NCBI RefSeq assembly: GCF_018221685.1
Contig: NZ_JAGJTM010000003.1
Location: 62,001-126,000 of the forward strand
Length of the DNA stretch: 64,000 nucleotides
Direction: 5' to 3'
From: Bombella apis
GTDB lineage: Bacteria; Pseudomonadota; Alphaproteobacteria; Acetobacterales; Acetobacteraceae
Below are positions 57,136 to 64,000 of the stretch, piece by piece (position 1 is the stretch's first letter; each line of letters begins with the position of its first letter). The notes below the pieces were generated by a model. It worked only from the letters and a program-made list of their open reading frames with translations. It was not told the DNA's origin and did not search any database. The translations under genes and the position numbers were made by a program.

Positions 57136-57990
57136 TCAGAGCAGGCCTTCGGCATGATGTTTGAGATGGTCCTGTATGAAACTCTGCACGAACCAGTAAG
57201 AATGGTCATACCCCTCATGCCGCCGCAGTGTCAGGGACTGCCCAGCCGCCTTTGCCGCCTGTTCCAGCCGCTCCGGCTGCAAACGGGACAGGAATTCGTC
57301 ATCCAGTCCCTGATCGACCAGCAGCGTGCCCGGATGAGTCATGCCGGCCTCCAGAAGAAGGCAAGGATCGTACTGCGCCCACTCGGCCTCGTGCCCGCCA
57401 AAATAGGCATCCGTCACCTTATGCCCCCAATCCACCTGCGAGGGTGAAGAAATGGGAGCAAAAGCTGACACAGTCTGCCACGCTCCAGCATCACCAAGCG
57501 CCACAGCCAGAGCCCCCATGCCTCCCATGGAATGACCCATGATTCCACGGCGTCCGGCCATGATGGGAAAATGCTCTTCCACCAGAGCAGGCAGCTCCCG
57601 GCGCACATAGGAGCCCATGCGATAATGGGCCGCCCATGGGTCTGTCGTGGCATCGACATAATAGCCGGCACCCGTGCCCAGATCATAGGCATCATCTTCC
57701 CCGGCCACGTTTGCACCCCGTGAGGATGTATCCGGCGCCACCAGGGCAAGGCCATGGTCCGCCGCATGACGGATGGCGTTGCTCTTGATGAGGAACGTCT
57801 CCTGCGTGCAGGTCAGGCCCGCCAGAACATGAATGGCAGGCACACGATCACCAGCAAGCGCCTTTACCGGAAGGAAAATGCTGACACGGGCCGGCAACCC
57901 AAGTTCCTGCGACTGGTGGGAGAGGAAGTGTACCTCCCCTCCACAGCAGGCATGACGCTCAATCAGTGTGAATGGATTCCTGCCCATCAT
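57136..57990 (-). CDS. fghA: S-formylglutathione hydrolase
   Basis: This alpha/beta-hydrolase releases glutathione and formate from S-formylglutathione, the second step of glutathione-dependent formaldehyde oxidation. The nucleophile Ser lies in GHSMGGMGAL; the catalytic Asp (VDQGLDDEFL) and His (YDHSYWF) are present in 284 aa, matching the esterase D family. Its start overlaps the stop of adhC by 4 nt. Confidence 0.95.
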   Translation of the reverse strand: MMGRNPFTLIERHACCGGEVHFLSHQSQELGLPARVSIFLPVKALAGDRVPAIHVLAGLTCTQETFLIKSNAIRHAADHGLALVAPDTSSRGANVAGEDDAYDLGTGAGYYVDATTDPWAAHYRMGSYVRRELPALVEEHFPIMAGRRGIMGHSMGGMGALAVALGDAGAWQTVSAFAPISSPSQVDWGHKVTDAYFGGHEAEWAQYDPCLLLEAGMTHPGTLLVDQGLDDEFLSRLQPERLEQAAKAAGQSLTLRRHEGYDHSYWFVQSFIQDHLKHHAEGLL

Positions 57991-59114
57991 AGCCCGTAAT
58001 TCACAATGTTGCGGATGCCTTCGCCACGCTCCATCATCTCGAAGCCCTGGTTGATGTCATCCAGTTTCATCTCATGGGTGATGAGATCATCAATGTTGAT
58101 GCGCCCTTCCATGTACCAGTCCACGATCTTCGGAACGTCAGTCCGGCCACGGGCCCCCCCGAAGGCAGAGCCGATCCAGCGGCGACCTGTCACGAGCTGG
58201 AAAGGCCGCGTGCTGATTTCCTGCCCTGCACCGGCCACGCCAATCACGCAGGACACACCCCAGCCGCGATGGGCACTTTCCAGCGCCTGACGCATCAGGC
58301 TGACATTACCCACACACTCGAACGTATAGTCGGCGCCGCCCCCCGTCAGTTCGATGAGATGACCAACAAGATCACCATTCTCTCCCAGATCCTTGGGATT
58401 GACGAAATCCGTCATGCCGAATTTACGGGCAATGGCCTCACGCTCGGGGTTGATATCGATGCCGATGATGCGGTTTGCCCCGACCATTTTGGCTCCCTGA
58501 ATGACATTCAGGCCGATTCCGCCCAGACCGAACACCGCCACGGTGGAGCCGGCCTCGACCTTGGCCGTGAACAGCACGGCACCAATGCCGGTCGTCACGC
58601 CGCAGCCGATGTAGCAGACCTTGTCGAACGGAGCATCAGAACGGATCTTTGCCAGGGCAATTTCCGGCATGACCGTGAAATTGGCGAATGTGGAACAGCC
58701 CATATAATGGTGGACCGGCTTTCCCTTGTAAGAGAACCGTGTCGTGCCATCCGGCATCAGGCCTCTGCCCTGCGTACTGCGGATGGACGTGCACAGATTG
58801 GTCTTGCGGGAAAGGCATGACGGACACTCACGACATTCCGGGGTGTAAAGGGGAATGACATGATCACCAGGCTTGAGGTGCTTCACCCCGGCACCGACCT
58901 CACGGACAATCCCGGCTCCCTCATGCCCCAGAATGGACGGAAACAGACCTTCAGGATCCTTGCCGGAAAGCGTGTATTTATCCGTATGACACAGCCCCGT
59001 GGCCATGATCTCCACCAGCACTTCCCCATCCCGGGGACCTTCCAGCTGGACGGTATCAACAACCAGCGGTTTGCCTGCTTCAAGAGCGATTGCGGCGCGA
59101 ACATCCATTTTCAT
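57987..59114 (-). CDS. adhC: S-(hydroxymethyl)glutathione dehydrogenase (class III alcohol dehydrogenase)
   Basis: This NAD-dependent zinc enzyme oxidises S-hydroxymethylglutathione, formed from formaldehyde, to S-formylglutathione. The 375-aa protein has the catalytic zinc site (GLCHTDKYTLSG and GHEGAGIV), four structural-zinc Cys residues (CRECPSCLSRKTNLC), and the nucleotide loop GLGGIG. It is coupled to fghA by a 4-nt overlap. Formaldehyde defence or methyl-group oxidation is the expected role. Confidence 0.96.
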   Translation of the reverse strand: MKMDVRAAIALEAGKPLVVDTVQLEGPRDGEVLVEIMATGLCHTDKYTLSGKDPEGLFPSILGHEGAGIVREVGAGVKHLKPGDHVIPLYTPECRECPSCLSRKTNLCTSIRSTQGRGLMPDGTTRFSYKGKPVHHYMGCSTFANFTVMPEIALAKIRSDAPFDKVCYIGCGVTTGIGAVLFTAKVEAGSTVAVFGLGGIGLNVIQGAKMVGANRIIGIDINPEREAIARKFGMTDFVNPKDLGENGDLVGHLIELTGGGADYTFECVGNVSLMRQALESAHRGWGVSCVIGVAGAGQEISTRPFQLVTGRRWIGSAFGGARGRTDVPKIVDWYMEGRINIDDLITHEMKLDDINQGFEMMERGEGIRNIVNYGL

Positions 59115-59227
59115 TACCCCTTATTAATTCTGTCTGTCGCTGTTTCTGCGGCCCGAATTGTGCCACAGAATGAACGGGCTTCAAGCCCTGACATATTCAC
59201 CACTCGCCATGTGAGGAATCTGCCACC

Positions 59228-60103
59228 TTGATCATCAAACGCCGCTACGGACTTTCCATACTCTTCCGGGAGATACTCCCCCCTCTGGTCATCCTCACAG
59301 GATGGGACTGCGTGGTGGTCATCCTGTTCCAGATATTCCATCAGGAATGGATGGAACAGCCCGCCCTTCCCTTTTCTCTCATGGGGTCAGCCCTGGCCAT
59401 TTTTCTGGGAATCCGCAACAACGCCGCCTATGCCCGCTGGTGGGAAGCCCGCACCCTGTGGGGTGCCATCACCAACAACTGCCGCTCTTTCGGGCGAGAA
59501 CTGGAGTCCCTGCTCGGAGGGCAGCCCAGCCTGGCCCGGGCCATGGCAGCCTATCCCTATATCCTGAAATCCTCACTGAGCGGCAACGAGCCGGACAGCG
59601 CCATCCAGGGCCTGCTGGATGCGGACACCTACCGGTTTGTCTTCTCCTGCACAAATCCGGCCAATGCCCTGCTTTACAGAATCGGCCAGAAGGTCCGTAC
59701 CCTGGTTGAGGAACGGCACATAGACGGAGCCGTACATGGTACGGTGGACCGTATCCTCTCCGACCTCGCCAATGCCCAGGGCGGACTGGAACGCATCCGC
59801 AACACGCCCCTGCCCGTGCAGTATTCACTTCTGCCAAAAGTCATCACGCATCTCTTCTGCATCCTGCTGCCCCTGTCCGCCGTGCAGACCCTGGGCTGGA
59901 TCACCCCGCTGGGCTCCAGCATCATTGGCGTGCTCTTCCAGATGCTGGACCGGAGCGGGCAGAACCTTCAGGAGCCTTTCAAGGTCAGCCCCCATTCCCT
60001 GCCCATGCTGACAATGAGCCGCACGATCGAGCGGGACCTGCTCCAGCCACTGGGCATGGAATATCACCCATTGCCACAGCCCCGCTTCGGGCAGATGCCA
60101 TGA
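59228..60103 (+). CDS. bestrophin-family membrane protein
   Basis: This bacterial bestrophin (UPF0187-like) is probably a pentameric anion or cation channel of the inner membrane. In 291 aa the N-terminal MIIKRRYGLSILFREI, the ALAIFLGIRNNAAYARWWEAR segment and the later WITPLGSSIIGVLFQMLDRSGQNLQEPF are recognisable, with about four hydrophobic stretches. The start is TTG at 59228 with GAGGA about 10 nt upstream, since no ATG or GTG precedes the conserved start. It diverges from adhC and stands before carD. Confidence 0.88.
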   Translation: MIIKRRYGLSILFREILPPLVILTGWDCVVVILFQIFHQEWMEQPALPFSLMGSALAIFLGIRNNAAYARWWEARTLWGAITNNCRSFGRELESLLGGQPSLARAMAAYPYILKSSLSGNEPDSAIQGLLDADTYRFVFSCTNPANALLYRIGQKVRTLVEERHIDGAVHGTVDRILSDLANAQGGLERIRNTPLPVQYSLLPKVITHLFCILLPLSAVQTLGWITPLGSSIIGVLFQMLDRSGQNLQEPFKVSPHSLPMLTMSRTIERDLLQPLGMEYHPLPQPRFGQMP

Positions 60104-60173
60104 CAGACACCCATGGAAGACCAGTTTCAGGTTCTGCAAGACATATTCCCGTTTTTCTGCTATCCTCCCCGCC

Positions 60174-60764
60174 ATGAACAACAGCTTCAGAATGTCCCAG
60201 AAGGGTGGTGTTACTGACGAGATGGCCCGCGCCGCCGCCGAGCACACTGCCCGTCAGAAAGACCCAGAGCAGGAAAAGAATCCTTTCCGCGAGGGTGATG
60301 CCATCGTTTACGCCGCCCACGGCGTAGGCCGGGTTGACCGTATCGGCGAAGAAGAGATCGCCGACACGAAGATCGAAATGATCCAGATTTCTTTCCCCGG
60401 CAACCAGATGACACTGCGTATCCCGCTTGCCAAGGCCCGCAAATCCGGCCTGCGCAAGATCGCCACGCGCGAGATCGTGGACAAGGCCATGTCCGTCATC
60501 AAGGGCAAGCCGCATGTCAGCCGTGGCATGTGGGCCCGCCGCGCCGTGGCCTACCAGGAAAAGATCAACTCCGGTGATCTTGTCCAGATTGCGGAGGTTC
60601 TGCGTGACCTGCGCCGCAATGTGGACAGCCTTGACGGCAGCTTTTCCGAACGTAAACTTTTCGAAGCCGCTCAGGAACGTTTCGTCGCCGAGCTGGCTGT
60701 ACTTGAGAACAAGGATCCGGCCAAGGTTCTTGAAGATCTGACCCAGACCATGAAGAACGCCTGA
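60174..60764 (+). CDS. carD: CarD-family transcriptional regulator
   Basis: CarD binds the beta subunit of RNA polymerase and stabilises open promoter complexes. The RNAP-interacting module (FREGDAIVYAAHGVGRVDRI, about 38-57) and the C-terminal helical DNA-binding region (RDLRRNVDSLDGSFSERKLFEAA) are present in 196 aa. The 30-residue charged N-terminal tail is variable in Alphaproteobacteria. The protein acts globally, often on rRNA promoters. It is 70 nt after the bestrophin gene. Confidence 0.93.
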   Translation: MNNSFRMSQKGGVTDEMARAAAEHTARQKDPEQEKNPFREGDAIVYAAHGVGRVDRIGEEEIADTKIEMIQISFPGNQMTLRIPLAKARKSGLRKIATREIVDKAMSVIKGKPHVSRGMWARRAVAYQEKINSGDLVQIAEVLRDLRRNVDSLDGSFSERKLFEAAQERFVAELAVLENKDPAKVLEDLTQTMKNA

Positions 60765-60842
60765 TCCCTCGTCCCCTCCCTCAGACCTGTCTCTCCGGGA
60801 GGGGTGCTTCCTCCAGAACCCTGCCGGGAAAGGTTAGAGGTT

Positions 60843-61643
60843 ATGTCCACAACTTCATCAAAGCGTTTTGCAGGGCAGAAGGTCCTGATTACCGGCGCCT
60901 CCCAGGGAATCGGTGAGGCTGCTGCGCAGTATTTCGCCAGACACGGGGCACAGGTAGCCATTAACGGACGCAAGGAAGACAAACTGCGGACCGTTCTGGA
61001 AACCCTCCCAAAAGTGGCTGGCGGCGAGCATGTCATCGCTGCCGGTGACATCTCCAGTGAAGAAGCTGTCGAAAGTGTTTTCCAAAAGAGCATTGAAGGC
61101 ATGGGGGGCCTTGATATCCTCATCTGCAATGCAGGCTATCAGATTCCCTCTCCCTCCGAAGACGTGAAACTGGCCGATTTTGAAGGTGTCATGGCCGTGA
61201 ACGTGACAGGCGTCATGCTCTGTTGCCGTGCGGCCCTGCGCTATTGGCTGAAAACCGGCGTGAAGGGGCGAACCGTTGTTAACTCCTCCGTCCACCAGCT
61301 GATCCCCAAGCCTCATTATCTGGGCTATTCAGCTTCCAAAGGTGCCGTGGGCAACATCGTCCGTACCCTGGCTCTGGAATATGCCTCCCGTGGAATACGG
61401 TTCAACATCGTCGCACCCGGCGCCATCGTTACGCCGATCAACGATGCCTGGGTGAACGATCCCAAGCAGTATGAAGCAGTTGCCAGCCACATCCCTATGA
61501 AACGTCCCGGCAACAGCGACGAAATCGCTACGGCCATGGGCTTCCTTGCCTCTGAGGAAAGCAGCTACATCACGGGCCAGACACTCTATGTCGATGGTGG
61601 CCTGACCCTTTATGGAGATTTTGAACACAACTGGTCATCATAA
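60843..61643 (+). CDS. SDR-family oxidoreductase, glucose 1-dehydrogenase-like
   Basis: This classical SDR has the nucleotide loop TGASQGIG, the catalytic Asn-Ser-Tyr-Lys set (NAG, NSSVHQ, YSASKGA), and the C-terminal LYVDGGLTLYGDF. The ending FEHNW is like glucose 1-dehydrogenases of this fold, and glucose oxidation suits the probable organism, but the substrate is not proven. It is 266 aa; the start is ATG 60843 with GAGG just upstream. The gene is monocistronic. Confidence 0.82.
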   Translation: MSTTSSKRFAGQKVLITGASQGIGEAAAQYFARHGAQVAINGRKEDKLRTVLETLPKVAGGEHVIAAGDISSEEAVESVFQKSIEGMGGLDILICNAGYQIPSPSEDVKLADFEGVMAVNVTGVMLCCRAALRYWLKTGVKGRTVVNSSVHQLIPKPHYLGYSASKGAVGNIVRTLALEYASRGIRFNIVAPGAIVTPINDAWVNDPKQYEAVASHIPMKRPGNSDEIATAMGFLASEESSYITGQTLYVDGGLTLYGDFEHNWSS

Positions 61644-61648
61644 GACCA

Positions 61649-61693
61649 GAGACGGCTCCGGCGCAGATGTTCCGCCGGGGCCGTCTGCCTTTC
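61649..61693. terminator. terminator between the SDR gene and yceI
   Basis: A 14-bp stem with one G-U pair (61650-61663 with 61673-61686), rich in GC, is followed by a short TTT on the plus strand. It fills the convergent 48-bp gap. Confidence 0.75.
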
Positions 61694-62336
61694 ACCTGTC
61701 ATCCGATCCTGCTGGAACGGCCACGTCCTGCCGTTCAAAAGCGGCAGCGATCCTCAACTCAACTTCATCGCTGACATACGGAATGAACATCCTGACGCCA
61801 AAATCGCTGCGTCTGATGGTCGCTGTCGCATCAAAACCGACCGTATATTTCTTGTCGAGCATATTGACGCCCGCCCCAAGGAAATGAACACGCAGCGTCT
61901 CAGGATGCGTGATGCCGTGCAGTGTCAGGTTGCCCGATACGAGGGCGTCATTCGGTCCCGTCTGTTTGACACTGACAGAAACAAACTCAGCCTTGGGAAA
62001 CTGGCCCGCCGCCAGCCATTCGCTCCCTTTCAGCTCCTCCATCAGTTTGCTGTTTGTCGTCAGGACAGAAGACACCGGCACGGAAACGGAAAGGCTGGAG
62101 GCTTCCGGCTGGCGGGGATCCAGCCGAAGCACACCAGAAGCCCCGGAGAAAAGCCCTTCAAACACGGAAAAACCGAAATGCAGCACGGTAAAGCTGACCT
62201 GCGTATGCTGGGGCTCGACCCTGTAATATCCCGGCTGGATCTGGAATGCATCCGTCACGACCTGTGCAGACGCCACTGCCGGAACCGAGCAGGAAAGAGC
62301 AATGGCCGTAAAAACAGACCGTAATGAGAAACGCAT
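61692..62336 (-). CDS. yceI: YceI-family periplasmic protein
   Basis: YceI proteins are lipocalin-like and bind isoprenoid or fatty amide ligands. A signal peptide (cleavage after SAQ or ASA) leads into the family start PGYYRVEPQHTQVSFTVLHFGFS, and the 8-stranded barrel motifs follow. Length is 214 aa. It is in its own unit, 71 bp from the tamB gene, which is upstream on the same strand. Confidence 0.93.
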   Translation of the reverse strand: MRFSLRSVFTAIALSCSVPAVASAQVVTDAFQIQPGYYRVEPQHTQVSFTVLHFGFSVFEGLFSGASGVLRLDPRQPEASSLSVSVPVSSVLTTNSKLMEELKGSEWLAAGQFPKAEFVSVSVKQTGPNDALVSGNLTLHGITHPETLRVHFLGAGVNMLDKKYTVGFDATATIRRSDFGVRMFIPYVSDEVELRIAAAFERQDVAVPAGSDDR

Positions 62337-62407
62337 GGCAGGTCCTTCCCCTGTAAAAACGTGTGGCAGACTGAAGCCTCTGCCTCTTTTCTCTACAGGA
62401 GCAGGCT

Positions 62408-64000
62408 CTAATAATCTATCCCATAGGAGAGCCCGACGCTGGAGCCCGGATCATTCTCCGGAGTTGTAAAGCCTGTCACCTGTCCACCAGTGCCGACTGT
62501 CGTGTTCAGCTGCAACCGTTTCGTCAGATCAACCTTGACCTGCGCCTGCGCCCCCTTGCCGGACAGACCTTCCTTGGCACCGACATAGACACCCTTCATC
62601 ACGTATTTGCCTGCCTCCACACTGGCAGCCCCCTTGCCCACGCTGTTGCCCCCACCAATGGCCAGATGGTCCAGCCCCAGCGTGCTGCGGACCTTGCCCA
62701 TCGGGTCAAAAGCAGAGCCACCACCAATCTGCACGATCGCCAACCCCAGAGATGCCAGCTGAGTTGAAGAAAGAGAGTTTCTGTCCGTCCCGAAAAGCAG
62801 GATGGAGAGGACCTCATCACGCGGACGGCTCGGATTGGAGACAAAATCAATCTTCGGATCACTCGCATAACCACGCACGAGCAGGCTTGCCAGAGTCCCA
62901 TTGGCGTTGCGGTCCGCTCTGAAATCGATTGTCGGATCAAGCCGGTGGGCCGCACCACCGCCAGTAAAGCCAACCTGCCCATGTGTGAAATTGAGATTGA
63001 TCCCCGCCAGGTTGAAATTGCCCCTCTTCAGATTGATCCCGCCTGTCAGCAGGGGTGCCGTACTCACACCACCTATGTGCAGCTTGCCCTGCATCTCGGC
63101 AAACAGGCCATGCCCCCTGACGAACAGTCTGCCAGGAGAGATGAAATCAATATTCAGCCCCACGACCAGTTTCGGCTCCGGTCGGGGAGCCTCCCTGGCC
63201 TCTTCCGGCGTGATAATCTCCAGTTGCGGCACCGAAGCCGGCATGGAATCAGGCAGGGTGATCGAAGCCTCCGGCACCGTGATGTCACCCTCAACATCAA
63301 GCCTGGTCGTAGCCTGACCATGAATATGCAGATGACTGTTGATAAGCTCCGTCAACATGTCACTCTGTATCGGCTGGGCCTTCTCCATGAGGAACTCCAG
63401 GTCAACCGGCAGACCAGGCCGCAGGACACCCACCTGCCCCTTCATCCCCAATGTTCCCCGCCCCGCCCGGGCCGTGACATGATCCAGAACCAGCGTATCC
63501 CCATGAGCCATGAGCACGGCATCAATGGCCTGAAGATGCACCCCCTGAGCATAATGGTCGAACGAACCGCCATGCAGCTGCACACTCCCATCGATGCTGG
63601 GCTGCTTCATGGGACCTCTGATGCCAAGATCGAGGCTCATCTGCCCACCGGCCGCCATGCCATCCGTCCCCAGAAACGCATTGGCAACCGACAGGACCAG
63701 CCGCCCTTTTGCAGCAAGGTCCATATCCCCTGCTGGCGACAGCGGCACACGGCCTGTCACCAGCAGGGCTATCGGCTCACCGGCACGCAGCTCCGTCCGC
63801 AGCTGGGCCTGTTTCCCATTCAGATCAGCCTGAACATGCAGTCGTCCTGCCGGGAAAGACGCCGTCGGCTCACTCATCAGGCGCAGGTCTGTCCCATCCA
63901 GCGTAATCCGGCCCGCTGGAGCTGCCAGACTGCCCTTCAATCTCGCTGAAGCAGCAAATTCACCTGCGGCATGAAGAGACGGAACAAATGGCTCTGCCAG
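62408..64000 (-). CDS. tamB: TamB-like translocation and assembly module protein, C-terminal part (5' end outside window)
   Basis: This is the C-terminal part of an AsmA/TamB-like inner-membrane protein that spans the periplasm as a beta-taco and is linked to outer-membrane biogenesis and phospholipid transfer. The reading frame is open to the right edge, so at least 530 residues are visible and the N-terminus is outside. Repeating beta-strands (LDLGIRGPMKQPSIDGSVQL) and the DUF490-type C-terminus with FGTDRNSLSSTQLASLGLAI and VGLSYGIDY are characteristic. The upstream partner gene tamA would be expected to the right. Confidence 0.9.
   Translation of the reverse strand: MAEPFVPSLHAAGEFAASARLKGSLAAPAGRITLDGTDLRLMSEPTASFPAGRLHVQADLNGKQAQLRTELRAGEPIALLVTGRVPLSPAGDMDLAAKGRLVLSVANAFLGTDGMAAGGQMSLDLGIRGPMKQPSIDGSVQLHGGSFDHYAQGVHLQAIDAVLMAHGDTLVLDHVTARAGRGTLGMKGQVGVLRPGLPVDLEFLMEKAQPIQSDMLTELINSHLHIHGQATTRLDVEGDITVPEASITLPDSMPASVPQLEIITPEEAREAPRPEPKLVVGLNIDFISPGRLFVRGHGLFAEMQGKLHIGGVSTAPLLTGGINLKRGNFNLAGINLNFTHGQVGFTGGGAAHRLDPTIDFRADRNANGTLASLLVRGYASDPKIDFVSNPSRPRDEVLSILLFGTDRNSLSSTQLASLGLAIVQIGGGSAFDPMGKVRSTLGLDHLAIGGGNSVGKGAASVEAGKYVMKGVYVGAKEGLSGKGAQAQVKVDLTKRLQLNTTVGTGGQVTGFTTPENDPGSSVGLSYGIDY

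Overview
The window looks like chromosomal core DNA of an alphaproteobacterium, most likely an acetic acid bacterium (Acetobacteraceae). The clues are moderately high GC, the order rpsT-dnaA-dnaN-recF-gyrB, a glucose-1-dehydrogenase-like SDR, glutathione-dependent formaldehyde oxidation, CarD, and a serine palmitoyltransferase cluster (acetic acid bacteria make dihydroceramides). Genus cannot be fixed from this. Genes are packed tightly: I see no stretch over 300 bases without a gene, no tRNA or rRNA gene, no insertion sequence, no CRISPR array and no prophage. The two longest non-coding stretches are 25656-25905 and 27040-27239.

Layout. 1-9557: the 3' half of valS, then ilvD, msrA, and a minus-strand run ubiE-coaBC-dut-permease-ATPase, in which the last two form an ABC importer without a binding protein. 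9587-21540: mutM, rpsT, the replication block dnaA-dnaN-recF-gyrB, a DUF3108 protein, and the cell-wall precursor pair glmU-glmS. 21670-27039: a CPA1 antiporter with a cyclic-nucleotide-binding tail, a POT peptide transporter and alr.

27240-40232 is the most interesting region. It reads as a sphingolipid (ceramide) locus in four transcription blocks. The first is fatty acyl-AMP ligase, dedicated ACP and serine palmitoyltransferase (+). The second is a DAG/ceramide-kinase-like lipid kinase overlapping a Tam41-like nucleotidyltransferase (-). The third is a metallophosphoesterase, LptF, LptG, a fatty acid hydroxylase and a MobA-like nucleotidyltransferase (+), with the last four junctions overlapping. 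The fourth is a protein resembling the N-terminal domain of plant GINT1 (-), then an inositol-monophosphatase-family enzyme and a SYLF lipoprotein (+). Together they suggest synthesis, phosphorylation or nucleotidyl activation, hydroxylation, head-group decoration and outer-membrane export of a ceramide lipid. The chemistry of the head group is inference.

40332-44964: type II fatty acid synthesis (fabD-fabG-acpP-fabF) with mltG. 45013-49933: an OpuAC-like protein without signal peptide, an M13 peptidase, a ferritin-like di-iron protein and bioB. 50005-55711: an Mla-like lipid ABC operon whose ATPase has lost its nucleotide-binding motifs, next to a membrane sensor with a cyclase-fold domain that lacks catalytic residues. 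55787-64000: ygfZ, hisI, fghA-adhC, a bestrophin, carD, an SDR, yceI and the 3' part of tamB, which runs off the right edge.

Several convergent gene pairs are separated by strong hairpins, some without a T tract.
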